Below are positions 37,885-48,679 of a stretch of DNA of 64,000 nt, piece by piece (position 1 is the stretch's first letter; each line of letters starts with the position of its first letter). Source of the stretch: Bacillus mojavensis RO-H-1 = KCTC 3706 (GTDB lineage: Bacteria; Bacillota; Bacilli; Bacillales; Bacillaceae); the NCBI RefSeq assembly GCF_000245335.1, contig NZ_JH600294.1:62001-126000 (forward strand). Direction: 5' to 3'. Both the position numbers and the translations under genes were made by a program. Under the pieces are notes generated by a model. The model did no database searches. It worked only from the letters and a program-made list of their open reading frames with translations, and was not told where the DNA came from.

Positions 37885-38466
37885 TTATAACCATTTGACT
37901 TTAGGTTCTGTTTTATTGATAATTCGTTTGATGTTCGCCCGGTGCCGGTATATCACAAAAACAGTGAGCAGCGTGACGACAATCAATAAATACTTATCAT
38001 GTACAAAGAGACTATATATGACAGTATATATCCCTGTTAACATTGATGACAGAGAAACAAATTTAGTCAAGTATAAAAAGATGAAAAAGACCGCAACCAT
38101 TGTAATGAATAACAGAGGAGCATAAAACAGCAAAACGCCTCCCGAAGTTGCCACGGCTTTGCCGCCTTTAAATTTGGCGAAGACAGGAAACACATGGCCA
38201 AGAACCGCTATGACTCCCGCAAGGAGCGGATGAATATCAACATGCATGAGGTAAGGCAATGCAGCTGCCAGTGTCCCTTTCAAAATATCTCCGGCTATGA
38301 CAATCGAACCAGCTTTTACGCCCAGTGTACGGAACGCGTTGGTAGCGCCCAAGTTTCCGCTGCCATGCTCCCGAATATCAATCCCCTTGGCAAGCTTACC
38401 TACGATTAAGCCAGATGGAATACTGCCTATCAAGTAGGCCAAAATAATCAATAAAGCAATTAACAT
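37885..38466 (-). CDS. plsY: Acyl-phosphate:glycerol-3-phosphate acyltransferase PlsY
   Basis: PlsY makes lysophosphatidic acid from acyl phosphate, the first membrane step of phospholipid synthesis, and is essential. The 193-residue protein has five membrane helices. The active loops are [19 protein letters not shown] (residues 30-48) and [15 protein letters not shown] (near 100), with a third at HRANIKRI. It is divergent from yneT and monocistronic. Confidence 0.95.
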   Translation of the reverse strand: MLIALLIILAYLIGSIPSGLIVGKLAKGIDIREHGSGNLGATNAFRTLGVKAGSIVIAGDILKGTLAAALPYLMHVDIHPLLAGVIAVLGHVFPVFAKFKGGKAVATSGGVLLFYAPLLFITMVAVFFIFLYLTKFVSLSSMLTGIYTVIYSLFVHDKYLLIVVTLLTVFVIYRHRANIKRIINKTEPKVKWL

Positions 38467-38634
38467 CTACATTTCTCCTTTTTCAATGTCCCTAATTTCT
38501 ATTTTAACATGAGATGTCATGATCTGATGATAAGTTTTTTTGTAAAGTTTGCTTACAAATCTAATCATTCATACATCATGTTTTGCGTTCTTCCTTATCG
38601 GTCTTGTAGAATAAACAAAAAGGAGTGGTCTATC

Positions 38635-39042
38635 ATGCAAAACCCATCCAAAGCGGAAATCAAAGAAATTCTTGATGGAAGTAAGAGAATAGCAGTTGTC
38701 GGGCTTTCAGATCGTCCCGACAGAACATCGTATATGGTATCAAAAGCGATGCAGGATGCGGGATACGAAATCATACCGGTAAATCCGACGATCGAAGAGG
38801 CGCTCGGTGTAAAAGCCGTATCATCGTTACAAGAAATTGACGGTCCGATTGACATCGTAAATGTATTCAGACGTTCAGAACAGCTTCCTGATGTCGCTAA
38901 AGAGTTTCTGGAGACAGATGCCCCGGTATTTTGGGCGCAGCAAGGCCTGGTAAACGAAGAGGCTTATCAGATGCTGAAGGAAGAAGGCAGAACGGTCATC
39001 ATGGATCTGTGCATAAAAGTGGCACACGCTGTAACAAAATAG
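38635..39042 (+). CDS. yneT: YneT, CoA-binding Rossmann protein
   Basis: A 135-residue protein with one CoA-binding domain: SKRIAVVGLSDRPDRTSYMV near the start and YEIIPVNPTIEEALGVKAV. The end is MDLCIKVAHAVTK. The ATG after AAAGGAG is used although an earlier in-frame ATG exists without a good ribosome site. Such stand-alone domains are common but have no settled role. Confidence 0.9.
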   Translation: MQNPSKAEIKEILDGSKRIAVVGLSDRPDRTSYMVSKAMQDAGYEIIPVNPTIEEALGVKAVSSLQEIDGPIDIVNVFRRSEQLPDVAKEFLETDAPVFWAQQGLVNEEAYQMLKEEGRTVIMDLCIKVAHAVTK

Positions 39043-39058
39043 ATGCAGAGCTGCAAAA

Positions 39059-39093
39059 ATCCTTGTGAATTCAAGGATTTTTGCTTTTTTATG
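39059..39093 (+). terminator. Terminator of yneT
   Basis: AATCCTTG pairs with CAAGGATT, followed by T-rich sequence. The 340-base gap to parE also contains an AACAGC/GCTGTT hairpin at about 39246-39266 and a LexA-like box. Confidence 0.7.
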
Positions 39094-39220
39094 TAAAGAT
39101 ATTGTTTGCGAATTACTGTGAAACAGATACAATAAAGCTTGAACAGCTTTTTTGAATGCCTTGCTAAGCTGGGTTCCGGCCGTACGATTTGCGAAGGTCC
39201 GCTGCTTTATATATAATAAA

Positions 39221-39234
39221 CAAACATACGTTCT
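39221..39234. promoter_or_regulatory. LexA-like box upstream of parE
   Basis: CAAACATACGTTCT agrees with the CGAAC-N4-GTTCG SOS operator at most positions. parE-parC are listed among LexA-linked genes in B. subtilis as I recall. The box lies about 200 bases before parE. Confidence 0.5.
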
Positions 39235-39432
39235 TATATCGAAAAAACAGCACTTTTGGCTGTTATACGGAATGATTCGTTAGCTGTATGTTGAGAATGG
39301 GATTACATTGGTTATAATGAAGAGTCCAAGGCAGAAGCGCACCGGGGCAAGGATTTTGAAAAATACTTTTATACAATTGACAGGTAAACAATGAAAAAGA
39401 GAATGTTAGTTTTTTGAAAGGGGTTTGTACGT

Positions 39433-41400
39433 TTGGCTAGAAAACAGCAATTTGATTACAACGAAGATGCCATACAGGTGCTGGAAGGCCTTGAAGCCGT
39501 TAGGAAAAGGCCGGGTATGTACATTGGCTCAACCGACGCGAGAGGCTTGCACCACTTGGTTTATGAAATAGTAGATAACTCAGTCGATGAGGTACTTGCC
39601 GGCCATGGTGATCACATTATCGTTAAAATACATAAAGACAACAGTATTTCTGTACAGGATAGAGGCCGCGGCATGCCGACTGGAATGCATAAACTCGGCA
39701 AACCAACCCCTGAAGTCATTTTAACGGTGCTTCACGCCGGCGGAAAATTCGGTCAAGGCGGCTATAAGACAAGCGGAGGGCTTCACGGCGTCGGTGCATC
39801 TGTCGTGAATGCTTTATCTGAATGGCTGACGGTTACGATTGAGCGGGACGGCTTCGTCTATCAGCAGCGTTTTGAAAACGGAGGTAAACCGGTCACATCT
39901 CTCGAAAAGATCGGCAAAACAAAAAAGACAGGCACACTTACTCACTTTAAGCCTGATCCGACAATGTTCAGCACAACAACTTATAATTTTGAAACGCTTT
40001 CTGAGCGATTACGAGAATCAGCGTTTTTATTAAAAGGATTAAAAATTGAACTGATTGACGAGCGGAACGGCCAGCGTGAAGTCTTTTATTATGAGAACGG
40101 CATAGAAGCGTTTGTTGCTTACTTAAATGAGGAAAAAGATGCCCTGTCTGAAGTGGTCTCGTTTGAAGGAGAACATCATTCCATCGAAGTGGATTTTGCG
40201 TTCCAGTTTAACGACGGCTATTCTGAAAATATCCTGTCGTTTGTTAACAATGTCAGAACAAAAGACGGCGGGACTCATGAGTCAGGTGCAAAGACAGCGA
40301 TGACGCGAGCCTTTAATGAATATGCGAGAAAAGTGTCTTTGCTGAAAGAAAAGGATAAAAACCTGGAAGGCACTGATATAAGGGAAGGTCTTTCAGCGAT
40401 TATTTCTGTCCGTATTCCTGAAGAACTTCTTCAATTTGAAGGACAAACAAAAGGAAAACTCGGCACAAGCGAAGCCAGATCTGCCGTAGATGCAATCGTG
40501 TCAGAGCAGCTTGCGTATTTTTTAGAGGAAAACCGGGACACGGCTACTCTACTTGTGAAAAAAGCAATAAAGGCGAGCCAGGCGCGTGAAGCGGCTCGTA
40601 AGGCACGGGAAGAAGCCAGAAGCGGCAAAAAACGAAAAAAATCAGAAGCGACATTAAGCGGTAAGCTGACACCTGCGGGTTCAAGAAATCCGGCAAAAAA
40701 TGAGTTGTATCTCGTTGAGGGTGACTCTGCGGGCGGTTCAGCAAAGCAGGGAAGAGACCGCAGATTCCAAGCGGTTCTGCCATTGCGCGGTAAAGTCATT
40801 AACACGGAAAAAGCAAAGCTTGCTGATATCTTTAAAAACGAAGAGATTAATACGATCATTCATGCAATCGGCGGCGGTGTCGGAGCTGATTTTTCAATCG
40901 ACGACATTAACTACGATAAAATCATCATTATGACGGATGCCGATACTGATGGCGCTCATATTCAAGTGCTGCTTTTAACCTTTTTCTATCGCTATATGAA
41001 GCCGCTCATTGAGAATGGAAAGGTATTCATTGCTCTGCCTCCTTTATATAAGGTCAGCAAAGGAAGCGGGAAAAAAGAAATCATTGAATATGCATGGTCT
41101 GATGAAGAGATGGATGGAGTACTGAAAAAAGTCGGCAAGGGCTATACAATCCAGCGATACAAGGGTCTTGGTGAGATGAACGCGGATCAGCTGTGGGAAA
41201 CGACGATGAATCCGGAATCCCGTACGCTTGTAAGGGTCAAAATTGACGACGCGGCACGTGTTGAGAGACGCGTGACGACATTGATGGGCGATAAAGTAGA
41301 GCCGCGCAGAAAGTGGATTGAGAAAAACGTAGCTTTCGGCTTAGACGAAGAAAGCAATATTTTAGAAAATGAAAACTTATCGGTCGCTGAGGAGGTTTAA
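39433..41400 (+). CDS. parE: Topoisomerase IV subunit B (ParE)
   Basis: ParE is the ATPase half of topoisomerase IV, which unlinks daughter chromosomes. The GHKL ATPase region shows EIVDNSVDEVLAGHGD, VQDRGRGMPTGMH and KTSGGLHGVGASVVNALS. The TOPRIM metal-binding region shows YLVEGDSAGGSAKQGRDR and IMTDADTDGAHIQ. The length is 655 residues. TTG start after AAAGGGG. parC starts 4 bases after its stop, so the two are co-translated. Confidence 0.96.
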   Translation: MARKQQFDYNEDAIQVLEGLEAVRKRPGMYIGSTDARGLHHLVYEIVDNSVDEVLAGHGDHIIVKIHKDNSISVQDRGRGMPTGMHKLGKPTPEVILTVLHAGGKFGQGGYKTSGGLHGVGASVVNALSEWLTVTIERDGFVYQQRFENGGKPVTSLEKIGKTKKTGTLTHFKPDPTMFSTTTYNFETLSERLRESAFLLKGLKIELIDERNGQREVFYYENGIEAFVAYLNEEKDALSEVVSFEGEHHSIEVDFAFQFNDGYSENILSFVNNVRTKDGGTHESGAKTAMTRAFNEYARKVSLLKEKDKNLEGTDIREGLSAIISVRIPEELLQFEGQTKGKLGTSEARSAVDAIVSEQLAYFLEENRDTATLLVKKAIKASQAREAARKAREEARSGKKRKKSEATLSGKLTPAGSRNPAKNELYLVEGDSAGGSAKQGRDRRFQAVLPLRGKVINTEKAKLADIFKNEEINTIIHAIGGGVGADFSIDDINYDKIIIMTDADTDGAHIQVLLLTFFYRYMKPLIENGKVFIALPPLYKVSKGSGKKEIIEYAWSDEEMDGVLKKVGKGYTIQRYKGLGEMNADQLWETTMNPESRTLVRVKIDDAARVERRVTTLMGDKVEPRRKWIEKNVAFGLDEESNILENENLSVAEEV

Positions 41401-41403
41401 TGA

Positions 41404-43820
41404 TTGTCACAGCCAGAATTATTTCATGATTTACCATTAGAAGAGGTGATCGGCGACCGTTTTGGACGCTATAGTAAATATATTATTCAAGACAGGGCGC
41501 TGCCTGATGCGCGCGACGGTTTAAAACCCGTACAGCGCAGAATACTGTATGCGATGCATACAGACGGAAACACATTTGATAAAAATTCAGAAAAGCGGCC
41601 AAAACGGTCGGTAACGTCATCGGTAACTACCATCCGCACGGGGACAGTTCGGTGTATGAAGCAATGGTGCGGATGAGCCAAGACTGGAAAGTGCGTAATG
41701 TTTTAATTGAAATGCACGGGAACAACGGAAGTATTGATGGAGATCCTCCGGCGGCCATGCGTTACACAGAAGCGAAGTTATCTTCGATTGCATCAGAGCT
41801 TCTGCGGGATATTGACAAAAATACAGTTGAATTTGTCCCGAACTTTGATGATACAAGCAAGGAGCCCGTTGTACTTCCGGCTATGTTCCCTAACTTGCTG
41901 GTCAACGGATCTACCGGTATATCTGCAGGATACGCGACTGATATACCGCCTCATCATTTAGGAGAAGTCATTGATGCTGTGATTAAACGCATTCAAATGC
42001 CGTCATGCTCTGTAGACGATCTCATGGAAGTGATCAAAGGGCCTGACTTTCCGACAGGCGGAGTTATCCAGGGCGTTGATGGCATTAGAAAAGCCTACGA
42101 AACCGGAAAAGGGAAAATTATTATCCGCGGAAAAGCTGAGATCGAAGCGATCAGAGGCGGACGAGAGCAAATTGTGATTACCGAAATCCCATTTGAAGTC
42201 AACAAAGCCAACCTTGTGAAAAAAATGGACGAATACCGTATTGATAAAAAGGTTGAAGGCATCTCCGAGGTCCGAGACGAGACAGACCGAACCGGCCTTA
42301 GAGTGGTCGTAGAACTAAAGAAAGAAGCAGATGCCAAGGGCATTTTGAATTACTTATATAAAAATACTGATTTACAGATTACGTATAACTTTAATATGGT
42401 GGCGATCCATAACCGCCGTCCAATGCTGATGAGTCTGCCTGCTATTTTAGATGCATATATCGGCCACCAAAAAGAAGTGGTCACAAACCGATCTGTTTAT
42501 GAGCTTCAAAAAGCAAAAGACAGACATCACATTGTAGAAGGTCTTATGAAGGCTTTATCGATCTTGGATGAAGTCATCGCAACGATTCGCTCCTCAAGCG
42601 ATAAACGTGACGCCAAAAACAATTTAATGGCGAAATATGAATTCACTGAGCCTCAGGCTGAAGCTATCGTGTCCTTGCAGCTATATCGTTTAACAAATAC
42701 AGATATCACAGCACTCAAGGAAGAGGCTGAAGAGCTCAGCAAAAATATTGAAGAACTTGAATCAATTCTGAGCAATGATAAAAAGCTGTTAAAGGTCATT
42801 ACAAACAGCTTAAAAGCGCTGAAAAAGAAATATGCGGACACGAGACGCTCTGTCATTGAAGAAAAAATTGAGGAAATCAAAATTAATCTTGAAGTCATGG
42901 TTGCCTCTGAGGATGTATACGTGACCGTTACAAAAGATGGCTACTTAAAGCGCACAAGCCAGCGTTCCTTTGCCGCTTCAAACGGGCAGGACTTCGGAAT
43001 GAAGGATACAGACAGGCTGCTGCATCAGTTTGAAATGAATACGACAGATGTGCTGCTGCTTTTCACAAATAAGGGAAGCTACATCTATTGTCCGGTTCAC
43101 CAGCTGCCTGATATCAGATGGAAGGACATGGGCCAGCATTTTTCAAACATAATCACGATTGAACGTGACGAATCGATTGTTAAGGCCATCCCGATAAAAG
43201 AATTTGATCCGTCTGCTTATCTTTTATTCTTCACGAAAAACGGCATGGTGAAAAAGACAGAACTCACGCATTACAAAGCACAGCGTTATTCTAAAGCGCT
43301 TGTAGCGTTAAATCTAAAGGGTGAAGACGAGCTGATTGATGTACACGTGACAAATGGTGACAGTCAGATCTTGATAGCGACACATCTGGGGTATGGCCTA
43401 TGGTTTGGAGAAGATGAAGTGAATGTTGTGGGTGCACGTGCAGCAGGCGTTAAAGGAATTAACTTGAAAGATGGAGACTTTGTCGTGTCAGGAGAAATTC
43501 TGCATGAATCCGATTCTCTTGTATTGTTCACACAAAGGGGAGCGGTCAAACGTATGAGTCTTTCTGAATTTGAAAAGACCTCCCGTGCAAAACGGGGAGT
43601 CGTTATGCTGCGGGAGCTGAAGAAAAATCCACATCGTGTCGTTTCGCTGTTTGCATGCGGACTTAATGAGCGGTTTATGGCAGAAACGGAAAAAGGGGAC
43701 AGAAAAGAACTGCAGGCTAAAGAATTGCGAACAAACGACAGATACAGCAATGGTTCATTCTTTATTGATGAAGAAGAATCAGGCAAGATCACAGCTGTCT
43801 GGCGTCTTAAAACTGAATAA
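41404..43820 (+). CDS. parC: Topoisomerase IV subunit A (ParC), one-base deletion
   Basis: ParC cuts and rejoins DNA in topoisomerase IV. The start is TTG, reading [20 protein letters not shown]. One T is missing at 41586 (AATTTCAG read as AATTCAG), which breaks the frame; corrected, the sequence continues [20 protein letters not shown] with the active-site tyrosine in [11 protein letters not shown]. The C-terminal part has beta-pinwheel repeats such as [15 protein letters not shown] and [13 protein letters not shown]. Full length is about 806 residues. As an essential gene with an otherwise perfect frame, the break is surely a sequence error. Confidence 0.96.
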
Positions 43821-43833
43821 TCATCATTAAAAA

Positions 43834-43858
43834 ACCCGCTCACATATCGTGAGCGGGT
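43834..43858. terminator. Terminator of parE-parC (bidirectional)
   Basis: ACCCGCTCAC pairs with GTGAGCGGGT; A residues precede it and T residues follow on both strands. Confidence 0.8.
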
Positions 43859-43872
43859 ATATTTGTTTTTCA

Positions 43873-43998
43873 TCAGCTTTCATGGCTGGTGAATAAGTCT
43901 GTCACGGCATGAATGACTTCAATCCCTTGCCATACAAATAAGTTCAGCGCTGTGAAAGAGAATAAGCCTAAAATCACCATTCTTAAGATAAACAACAT
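43873..43998 (-). CDS. ynzL: Small membrane peptide, YnzL-like
   Basis: A 41-residue peptide too short for most gene finders: MLFILRMVILGLFSFTALNL, then FVWQGIEVIHAVTDLFTSHES. AGGAGG precedes the ATG at a good distance. One membrane helix fills residues 2-25. The gene name comes from position between parC and ynfC in 168 by memory. No function is known. Confidence 0.7.
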   Translation of the reverse strand: MLFILRMVILGLFSFTALNLFVWQGIEVIHAVTDLFTSHES

Positions 43999-44011
43999 GT
44001 TAACAGCCTCC

Positions 44012-44374
44012 TCATATTTTCGTTATATATTCGGGTGATGTTGAACATGAAGTTTGTCGAAATAAGACGATTGATAAAATTTGGCCAGTATAAAGCTTTT
44101 TTTCCGCTGGCGCCTGCGGGAGTATCCCGTACTTTTGCTTTCGGCGGTCAGAAGCAGAACAGCCATTGCCCATAAAGCAGTCAGCGCAAATGATCTGTGA
44201 TGGATTTCTTCTCATCATCAGCATTTGGCCGGCTTTCATCTCATGCATTTCCTGCTGGTCGGCTACGGCTTTATAATGATGGCCGATATCAAAGGCGTGG
44301 GGAATTGAGAACAAATGAAAACTGGCAATCGCCAAAAATAAGATGGACGCTTTCAGTATCGTTACTTTTTTCAA
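44012..44374 (-). CDS. ynfC: YnfC, exported or membrane-bound protein
   Basis: A 120-residue protein with an N-terminal signal or anchor (VTILKASILFLAIASFHLFS). The middle, FDIGHHYKAVADQQEMHEMK, is charged, followed by a cluster of cysteines (ICADCFMGNGCSAS). The last 40 residues lack clear resemblance to the 168 protein I remember, so a late frameshift is possible. It follows the orientation and place of ynfC. The function is unknown; the cysteines suggest a disulphide or metal site. Confidence 0.7.
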   Translation of the reverse strand: MKKVTILKASILFLAIASFHLFSIPHAFDIGHHYKAVADQQEMHEMKAGQMLMMRRNPSQIICADCFMGNGCSASDRRKQKYGILPQAPAEKKLYTGQILSIVLFRQTSCSTSPEYITKI

Positions 44375-44790
44375 ATGATCTCCCCCCTTTTAATATTACT
44401 GAATATTTTTATAATAATACCCTAATCCATGCTGAAAGTAAACCTGATTTATTAAATTTAAAAATAAATTTCACTTTGTTAAGTATATATCTTTTTGCTT
44501 ATTTTTGAAAGAGAAATTTCTTTTATTAGTGTATGTATACCCGGTCTAAGGTGTGAATAAAAACACATTTTAAAAGATATGTTTGTTGTTTAGAATTTAT
44601 TACTTTTGGAATCAAAGGAAACAGAAAATGTCAGGCAAGAGAGGACTCTTATTTATAAGCTTAATAAGAAATTTTTTATTCATAGAAAAATAATAGAGAG
44701 GGAGACCGAAGGAGTAACTTCAATCTAGAACAATATTCTTCCCGAAAAAACTTCCTAATTCGACATAATGTGATATAATAAGACTCGATA
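44375..44790. other. Promoter region of alsT, no gene
   Basis: No coding frame is supported. The last 60 bases carry an extended -10-like TATAAT at 44774. Earlier there is AT-rich sequence that may hold a ynfC promoter on the minus strand. Confidence 0.4.
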
Positions 44791-44807
44791 TGTTAAAAAA
44801 TCTAACA
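44791..44807 (+). promoter_or_regulatory. TnrA/GlnR-type operator at alsT
   Basis: TGTTA-N7-TAACA fits the TGTNA-N7-TNACA nitrogen-control site exactly. It lies about 12 bases downstream of a TATAAT -10, so binding should block transcription. As I recall, alsT is repressed by TnrA in 168, which fits. Confidence 0.65.
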
Positions 44808-44851
44808 TCAAATTTAAATTTTTTATGAATTGATGAAAACGGGAGGTAAAT

Positions 44852-46249
44852 ATGGAGTCTTTTTTCAACAGTTTGATTAATATTCCAAGTGATTTTATCT
44901 GGAAATATTTATTTTATATTTTAATAGGGCTTGGATTATTTTTTACACTTCGTTTTGGTTTTATCCAATTTCGTTATTTTATTGAAATGTTCAGAATAGT
45001 AGGAGAGAAACCTGATGGAAATAAAGGTGTTTCTTCTATGCAGGCATTCTTTATTTCTGCCGCATCCCGAGTCGGTACAGGAAATTTGACTGGTGTTGCC
45101 TTAGCAATTGCGACAGGCGGACCGGGCGCTGTATTTTGGATGTGGGTTGTAGCTGCTGTAGGTATGGCTTCAAGCTTTGTTGAGAGTACGTTGGCACAGC
45201 TTTATAAAGTGAAGGACGGAAACGATTTCCGCGGTGGACCGGCCTACTATATTCAAAAAGGTCTTGGAGTCAGATGGCTCGGCATCGTATTCGCTGTCTT
45301 AATTACCGTGTCATTCGGTTTAATCTTTAACGCTGTTCAATCCAATACAATTGCAGGAGCGTTAGATGGCGCATTTCATGTGAACAAGACAGTTGTAGCT
45401 ATTGTTCTTGCTGCTTTAACGGCTTTTATTATTTTCGGCGGTTTAAAACGTGTAGTTGCAGTGACACAATTGATTGTTCCGGTCATGGCTGGTCTTTATA
45501 TTCTCATAGCTCTATATGTTGTATTCACTAATATTTCTGCATTTCCAAGCGTTATTGCGACCATTGTCAAAAATGCTTTGGGATTTGAACAAGTTGTCGG
45601 CGGAGGAATAGGAGCGATCATCGTCATCGGTGCACAGCGCGGACTTTTCTCTAACGAAGCAGGAATGGGTAGCGCGCCAAACGCTGCTGCGACAGCTCAT
45701 GTTTCGCATCCGGCAAAGCAAGGCTTTATCCAGACATTAGGCGTGTTTTTCGATACATTTATCGTATGTACGTCCACAGCGTTTATTATTTTGCTGTACA
45801 GTCTAACACCAAAAGGTGACGGCATCCAAGTCACACAGGCTGCTCTGAACCACCATATTGGAGGATGGGCACCTAGTTTTATAGCCGTCGCAATGTTCTT
45901 ATTCGCTTTCAGCTCAGTTGTCGGAAACTACTATTATGGCGAGACAAACATTGAATTTATTAAAACAAGTAAAACATGGCTGAACATTTACCGTATTGCG
46001 GTTATTGCTATGGTTGTCTTTGGATGTGTAGCAGGTTTCCAAATTGTTTGGGACATGGCGGATCTCTTTATGGGGATTATGGCGCTGATTAACTTAGTTG
46101 TAATCACGCTGCTATCAAACGTAGCATACAAAGTCTATAAAGATTACGCGAAACAGCGCAAACAAGGACTTGATCCTGTGTTTAAAGCTAAAAATATCCC
46201 AGGACTGAAACACGCTGAAACTTGGGAAGAAGAGAAACAAGAAGCATAA
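44852..46249 (+). CDS. alsT: Sodium/alanine-glycine(glutamine)-type symporter AlsT
   Basis: A 465-residue sodium:amino-acid symporter of the AGCS family with about eleven helices. Family motifs include AFFISAASRVGTGNLTGVAL (residues 68-87), GGPGAVFWMWVVAAVGMASS and AQRGLFSNEAGMGSAPNAAA. In 168 it is also linked to glutamine transport and toxicity (glnT). GGGAGG precedes the ATG. It is regulated by nitrogen through the operator just upstream, and ends at a strong terminator. Confidence 0.93.
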   Translation: MESFFNSLINIPSDFIWKYLFYILIGLGLFFTLRFGFIQFRYFIEMFRIVGEKPDGNKGVSSMQAFFISAASRVGTGNLTGVALAIATGGPGAVFWMWVVAAVGMASSFVESTLAQLYKVKDGNDFRGGPAYYIQKGLGVRWLGIVFAVLITVSFGLIFNAVQSNTIAGALDGAFHVNKTVVAIVLAALTAFIIFGGLKRVVAVTQLIVPVMAGLYILIALYVVFTNISAFPSVIATIVKNALGFEQVVGGGIGAIIVIGAQRGLFSNEAGMGSAPNAAATAHVSHPAKQGFIQTLGVFFDTFIVCTSTAFIILLYSLTPKGDGIQVTQAALNHHIGGWAPSFIAVAMFLFAFSSVVGNYYYGETNIEFIKTSKTWLNIYRIAVIAMVVFGCVAGFQIVWDMADLFMGIMALINLVVITLLSNVAYKVYKDYAKQRKQGLDPVFKAKNIPGLKHAETWEEEKQEA

Positions 46250-46262
46250 ATGATAAGGAACG

Positions 46263-46293
46263 GCTGCATTCAATGATTTGAATGCAGCTTTTT
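46263..46293 (+). terminator. Terminator of alsT
   Basis: GCTGCATTCAA pairs with TTGAATGCAGC, followed by T residues. Confidence 0.85.
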
Positions 46294-46579
46294 ATTTGCC
46301 GAAAAAAAGCGGAATCTTTTGATTTCATTAAAAAATAACGTGCAAAGTCCTGATCAAACACTTTTATCCCTGATACACATGTATCAGCTGTATACAAAAC
46401 AACACAAAAAGAGTCAATAGACAGGCTTTTAAGCCGCCTAAAAACAAGAAATTAGGTTGATAGACAAACATAAGAAAGATTTTTACAATGAGTCCGTGCT
46501 TAAAAAACGAAAGGGAGGGAGAGCGGCAGCTAATAGGCATACGTTTTACATGATTATTTGGAGGAGGAGAGAATGCTAT

Positions 46580-48078
46580 ATGAAACGTTCAGTCTCTATC
46601 TTTATCGCATGTTTAGTAATGACAGTATTAACAATTAGCGGTGTCGCGGCACCAGAAGCATCTGCAGCAGGGGCGAAAACGCCTGTAGCCCTTAATGGCC
46701 AGCTTAGCATTAAAGGTACTCAGCTAGTCAATCAAAACGGAAAATCGGTGCAGCTGAAGGGGATCAGCTCACACGGTTTGCAGTGGTTCGGCGATTATGT
46801 CAATAAAGACTCTTTAAAATGGCTAAGAGACGATTGGGGAATTACGGTCTTCCGAGCGGCAATGTACACGGCTGAAGGCGGTTATATAGAGAATCCGTCT
46901 GTGAAAAATAAAGTCAAAGAAGCTGTTGAAGCGGCAAAAGAGCTCGGGATATATGTCATCATTGACTGGCATATTTTAAATGACGGCAATCCAAATCAAA
47001 ATAAAGAGAAGGCAAAAGAATTCTTTAAGGAAATGTCAAGCCTTTACGGAAACTCACCAAACGTTATATATGAAATTGCTAATGAACCGAACGGTGATGT
47101 AAATTGGAAGCGCGATATCAAACCGTATGCGGAGGAAGTGATTTCCGTTATCCGTAAAAATGACCCGGATAACATCATTATTACGGGAACAGGCACTTGG
47201 AGTCAGGATGTCAATGATGCTGCGGATGATCAGCTTAAGGATGCAAACGTCATGTACGCGCTTCATTTTTATGCAGGTACACACGGCCAGTATTTAAGGG
47301 ATAAAGCCGATTATGCGCTCAGCAAAGGAGCGCCGATTTTTGTAACGGAATGGGGGACGAGTGACGCTTCCGGAAATGGCGGGGTCTTCCTTGACCAGTC
47401 GAGGGAATGGCTGAATTATCTCGACAGCAAGAAAATCAGCTGGGTAAACTGGAACCTTTCTGATAAGCAGGAATCTTCCTCAGCTTTAAAGCCGGGGGCA
47501 TCTAAAACAGGGGGCTGGCCGTTATCAGATTTATCCGCTTCAGGGACATTTGTAAGGGAAAAGATCCGTGGGACCCAACATTCGACTGAAGACAGATCTG
47601 AGACACCAAAGCAAGATAAACCCGCACAGGAAAACAGCCTCTCTGTGCAATACAGAACAGGGGATGGAAGTGTGAACAGCAACCAAATCCGTCCTCAGAT
47701 CCATGTGAAAAACAACAGCAAGACCAGTGTTAATTTAAAAAATGTAACTGTCCGCTACTGGTATAACACGAAAAACAAAGGCCAAAACTTCGACTGTGAC
47801 TACGCGAAGATCGGATGCAGCAATGTGACGCACAAGTTTGTGACATTACAAAAACCTGTAAAAGGTGCAGATGCCTATCTGGAACTTGGGTTTAAAAACG
47901 GGACACTGTCACCGGGAGCAAGCACTGGAGACATCCAAATTCGTCTTCACAATGAGGATTGGGGCAATTATTCACAAACCGGGGATTATTCTTTTTCTCA
48001 GTCAAATACGTTTAAAGATACAAAAAAATCACATTATATAATAATGGAAAACTAATTTGGGGAACTGAACCCAAATAG
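46580..48078 (+). CDS. eglS: Endo-1,4-beta-glucanase EglS/BglC (GH5 plus CBM3, frameshifted end)
   Basis: A secreted cellulase. The ATG at 46580 after GGAGGAGGAG opens a signal peptide ([20 protein letters not shown], cut after ASAAG). The GH5 domain covers about residues 45-300 with the acid/base glutamate in YEIANEPNG and the nucleophile in [15 protein letters not shown]3 runs from [17 protein letters not shown] to the end. One A is missing in the run of seven at 48022-48028; corrected, the end is [13 protein letters not shown] and the length 499, as in 168. Confidence 0.95.
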
Positions 48079-48089
48079 TTACTGTATTG

Positions 48090-48116
48090 ACGGACATCAC
48101 AATTGGTGTCCGTTTT
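48090..48116 (+). terminator. Terminator of eglS
   Basis: ACGGACA pairs with TGTCCGT, then T residues. Confidence 0.65.
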
Positions 48117-48154
48117 CATTATCTAATAAGCAGCAGAACAAGGAGGTGTAAGCT

Positions 48155-48415
48155 GTGGACAAAACATTGAAACAGTATATGTTGCTATTCAAACAAAACA
48201 ACGACCTGGTTAACGGGCCGGACTATCCAAATAAGGAAAAAGATATCCAAAACCAAAAAGAACAGATTGAAGCCTATGAAAAACTTCTGCAGCAAGGCTT
48301 TACCAGTGATTACGATTATGATGAGTTTGCTGATTCGGTGATCAAATGCGCATACGGTGATATGACATTAGAAGAGCTGGAAGCCGTTTATTATGGGTTG
48401 ACCTCGCCATTTTAA
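48155..48415 (+). CDS. ynfE: YnfE, small conserved protein
   Basis: An 86-residue acidic protein, [20 protein letters not shown] then [20 protein letters not shown] and [10 protein letters not shown]. It is mostly helical with no signal. GTG start after AAGGAGG. It lies after eglS as in 168. Its function is not known. Confidence 0.85.
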   Translation: MDKTLKQYMLLFKQNNDLVNGPDYPNKEKDIQNQKEQIEAYEKLLQQGFTSDYDYDEFADSVIKCAYGDMTLEELEAVYYGLTSPF

Positions 48416-48514
48416 AGTTTCTTAATAAGACTTGCTGAAGCTCAGAACATTTTTTTACTCTGTCTCATTAACTTAAGTATACTTTGTTATTGAGACTGAA
48501 TTTCTTTAAAATTA

Positions 48515-48546
<32 letters not shown>

Positions 48547-48593
48547 AAAAAAATGAAATTCATATTTGGATTTATTTGCCTGAAATATGAGAG

Positions 48594-48623
48594 AGCCGAT
48601 AACCGCGTAAAGAGTTATCGGCT
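48594..48623. terminator. Hairpin downstream of the accessory hydrolase
   Basis: AGCCGATAAC pairs with GTTATCGGCT over a 10-base loop. The T run is weak on both strands, so it may be only a structural hairpin or a weak terminator. Confidence 0.4.
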
Positions 48624-48679
48624 TTGTGTCTGTATGGCTAGCTCTTTGATATACGTTTATCAGCAACCTCTCGGTTATG

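Noticed and set aside
41404..43820. parC as a split or inactive gene
   Set aside because: Only one T in a run is missing; the protein is essential and the rest of the frame is perfect.
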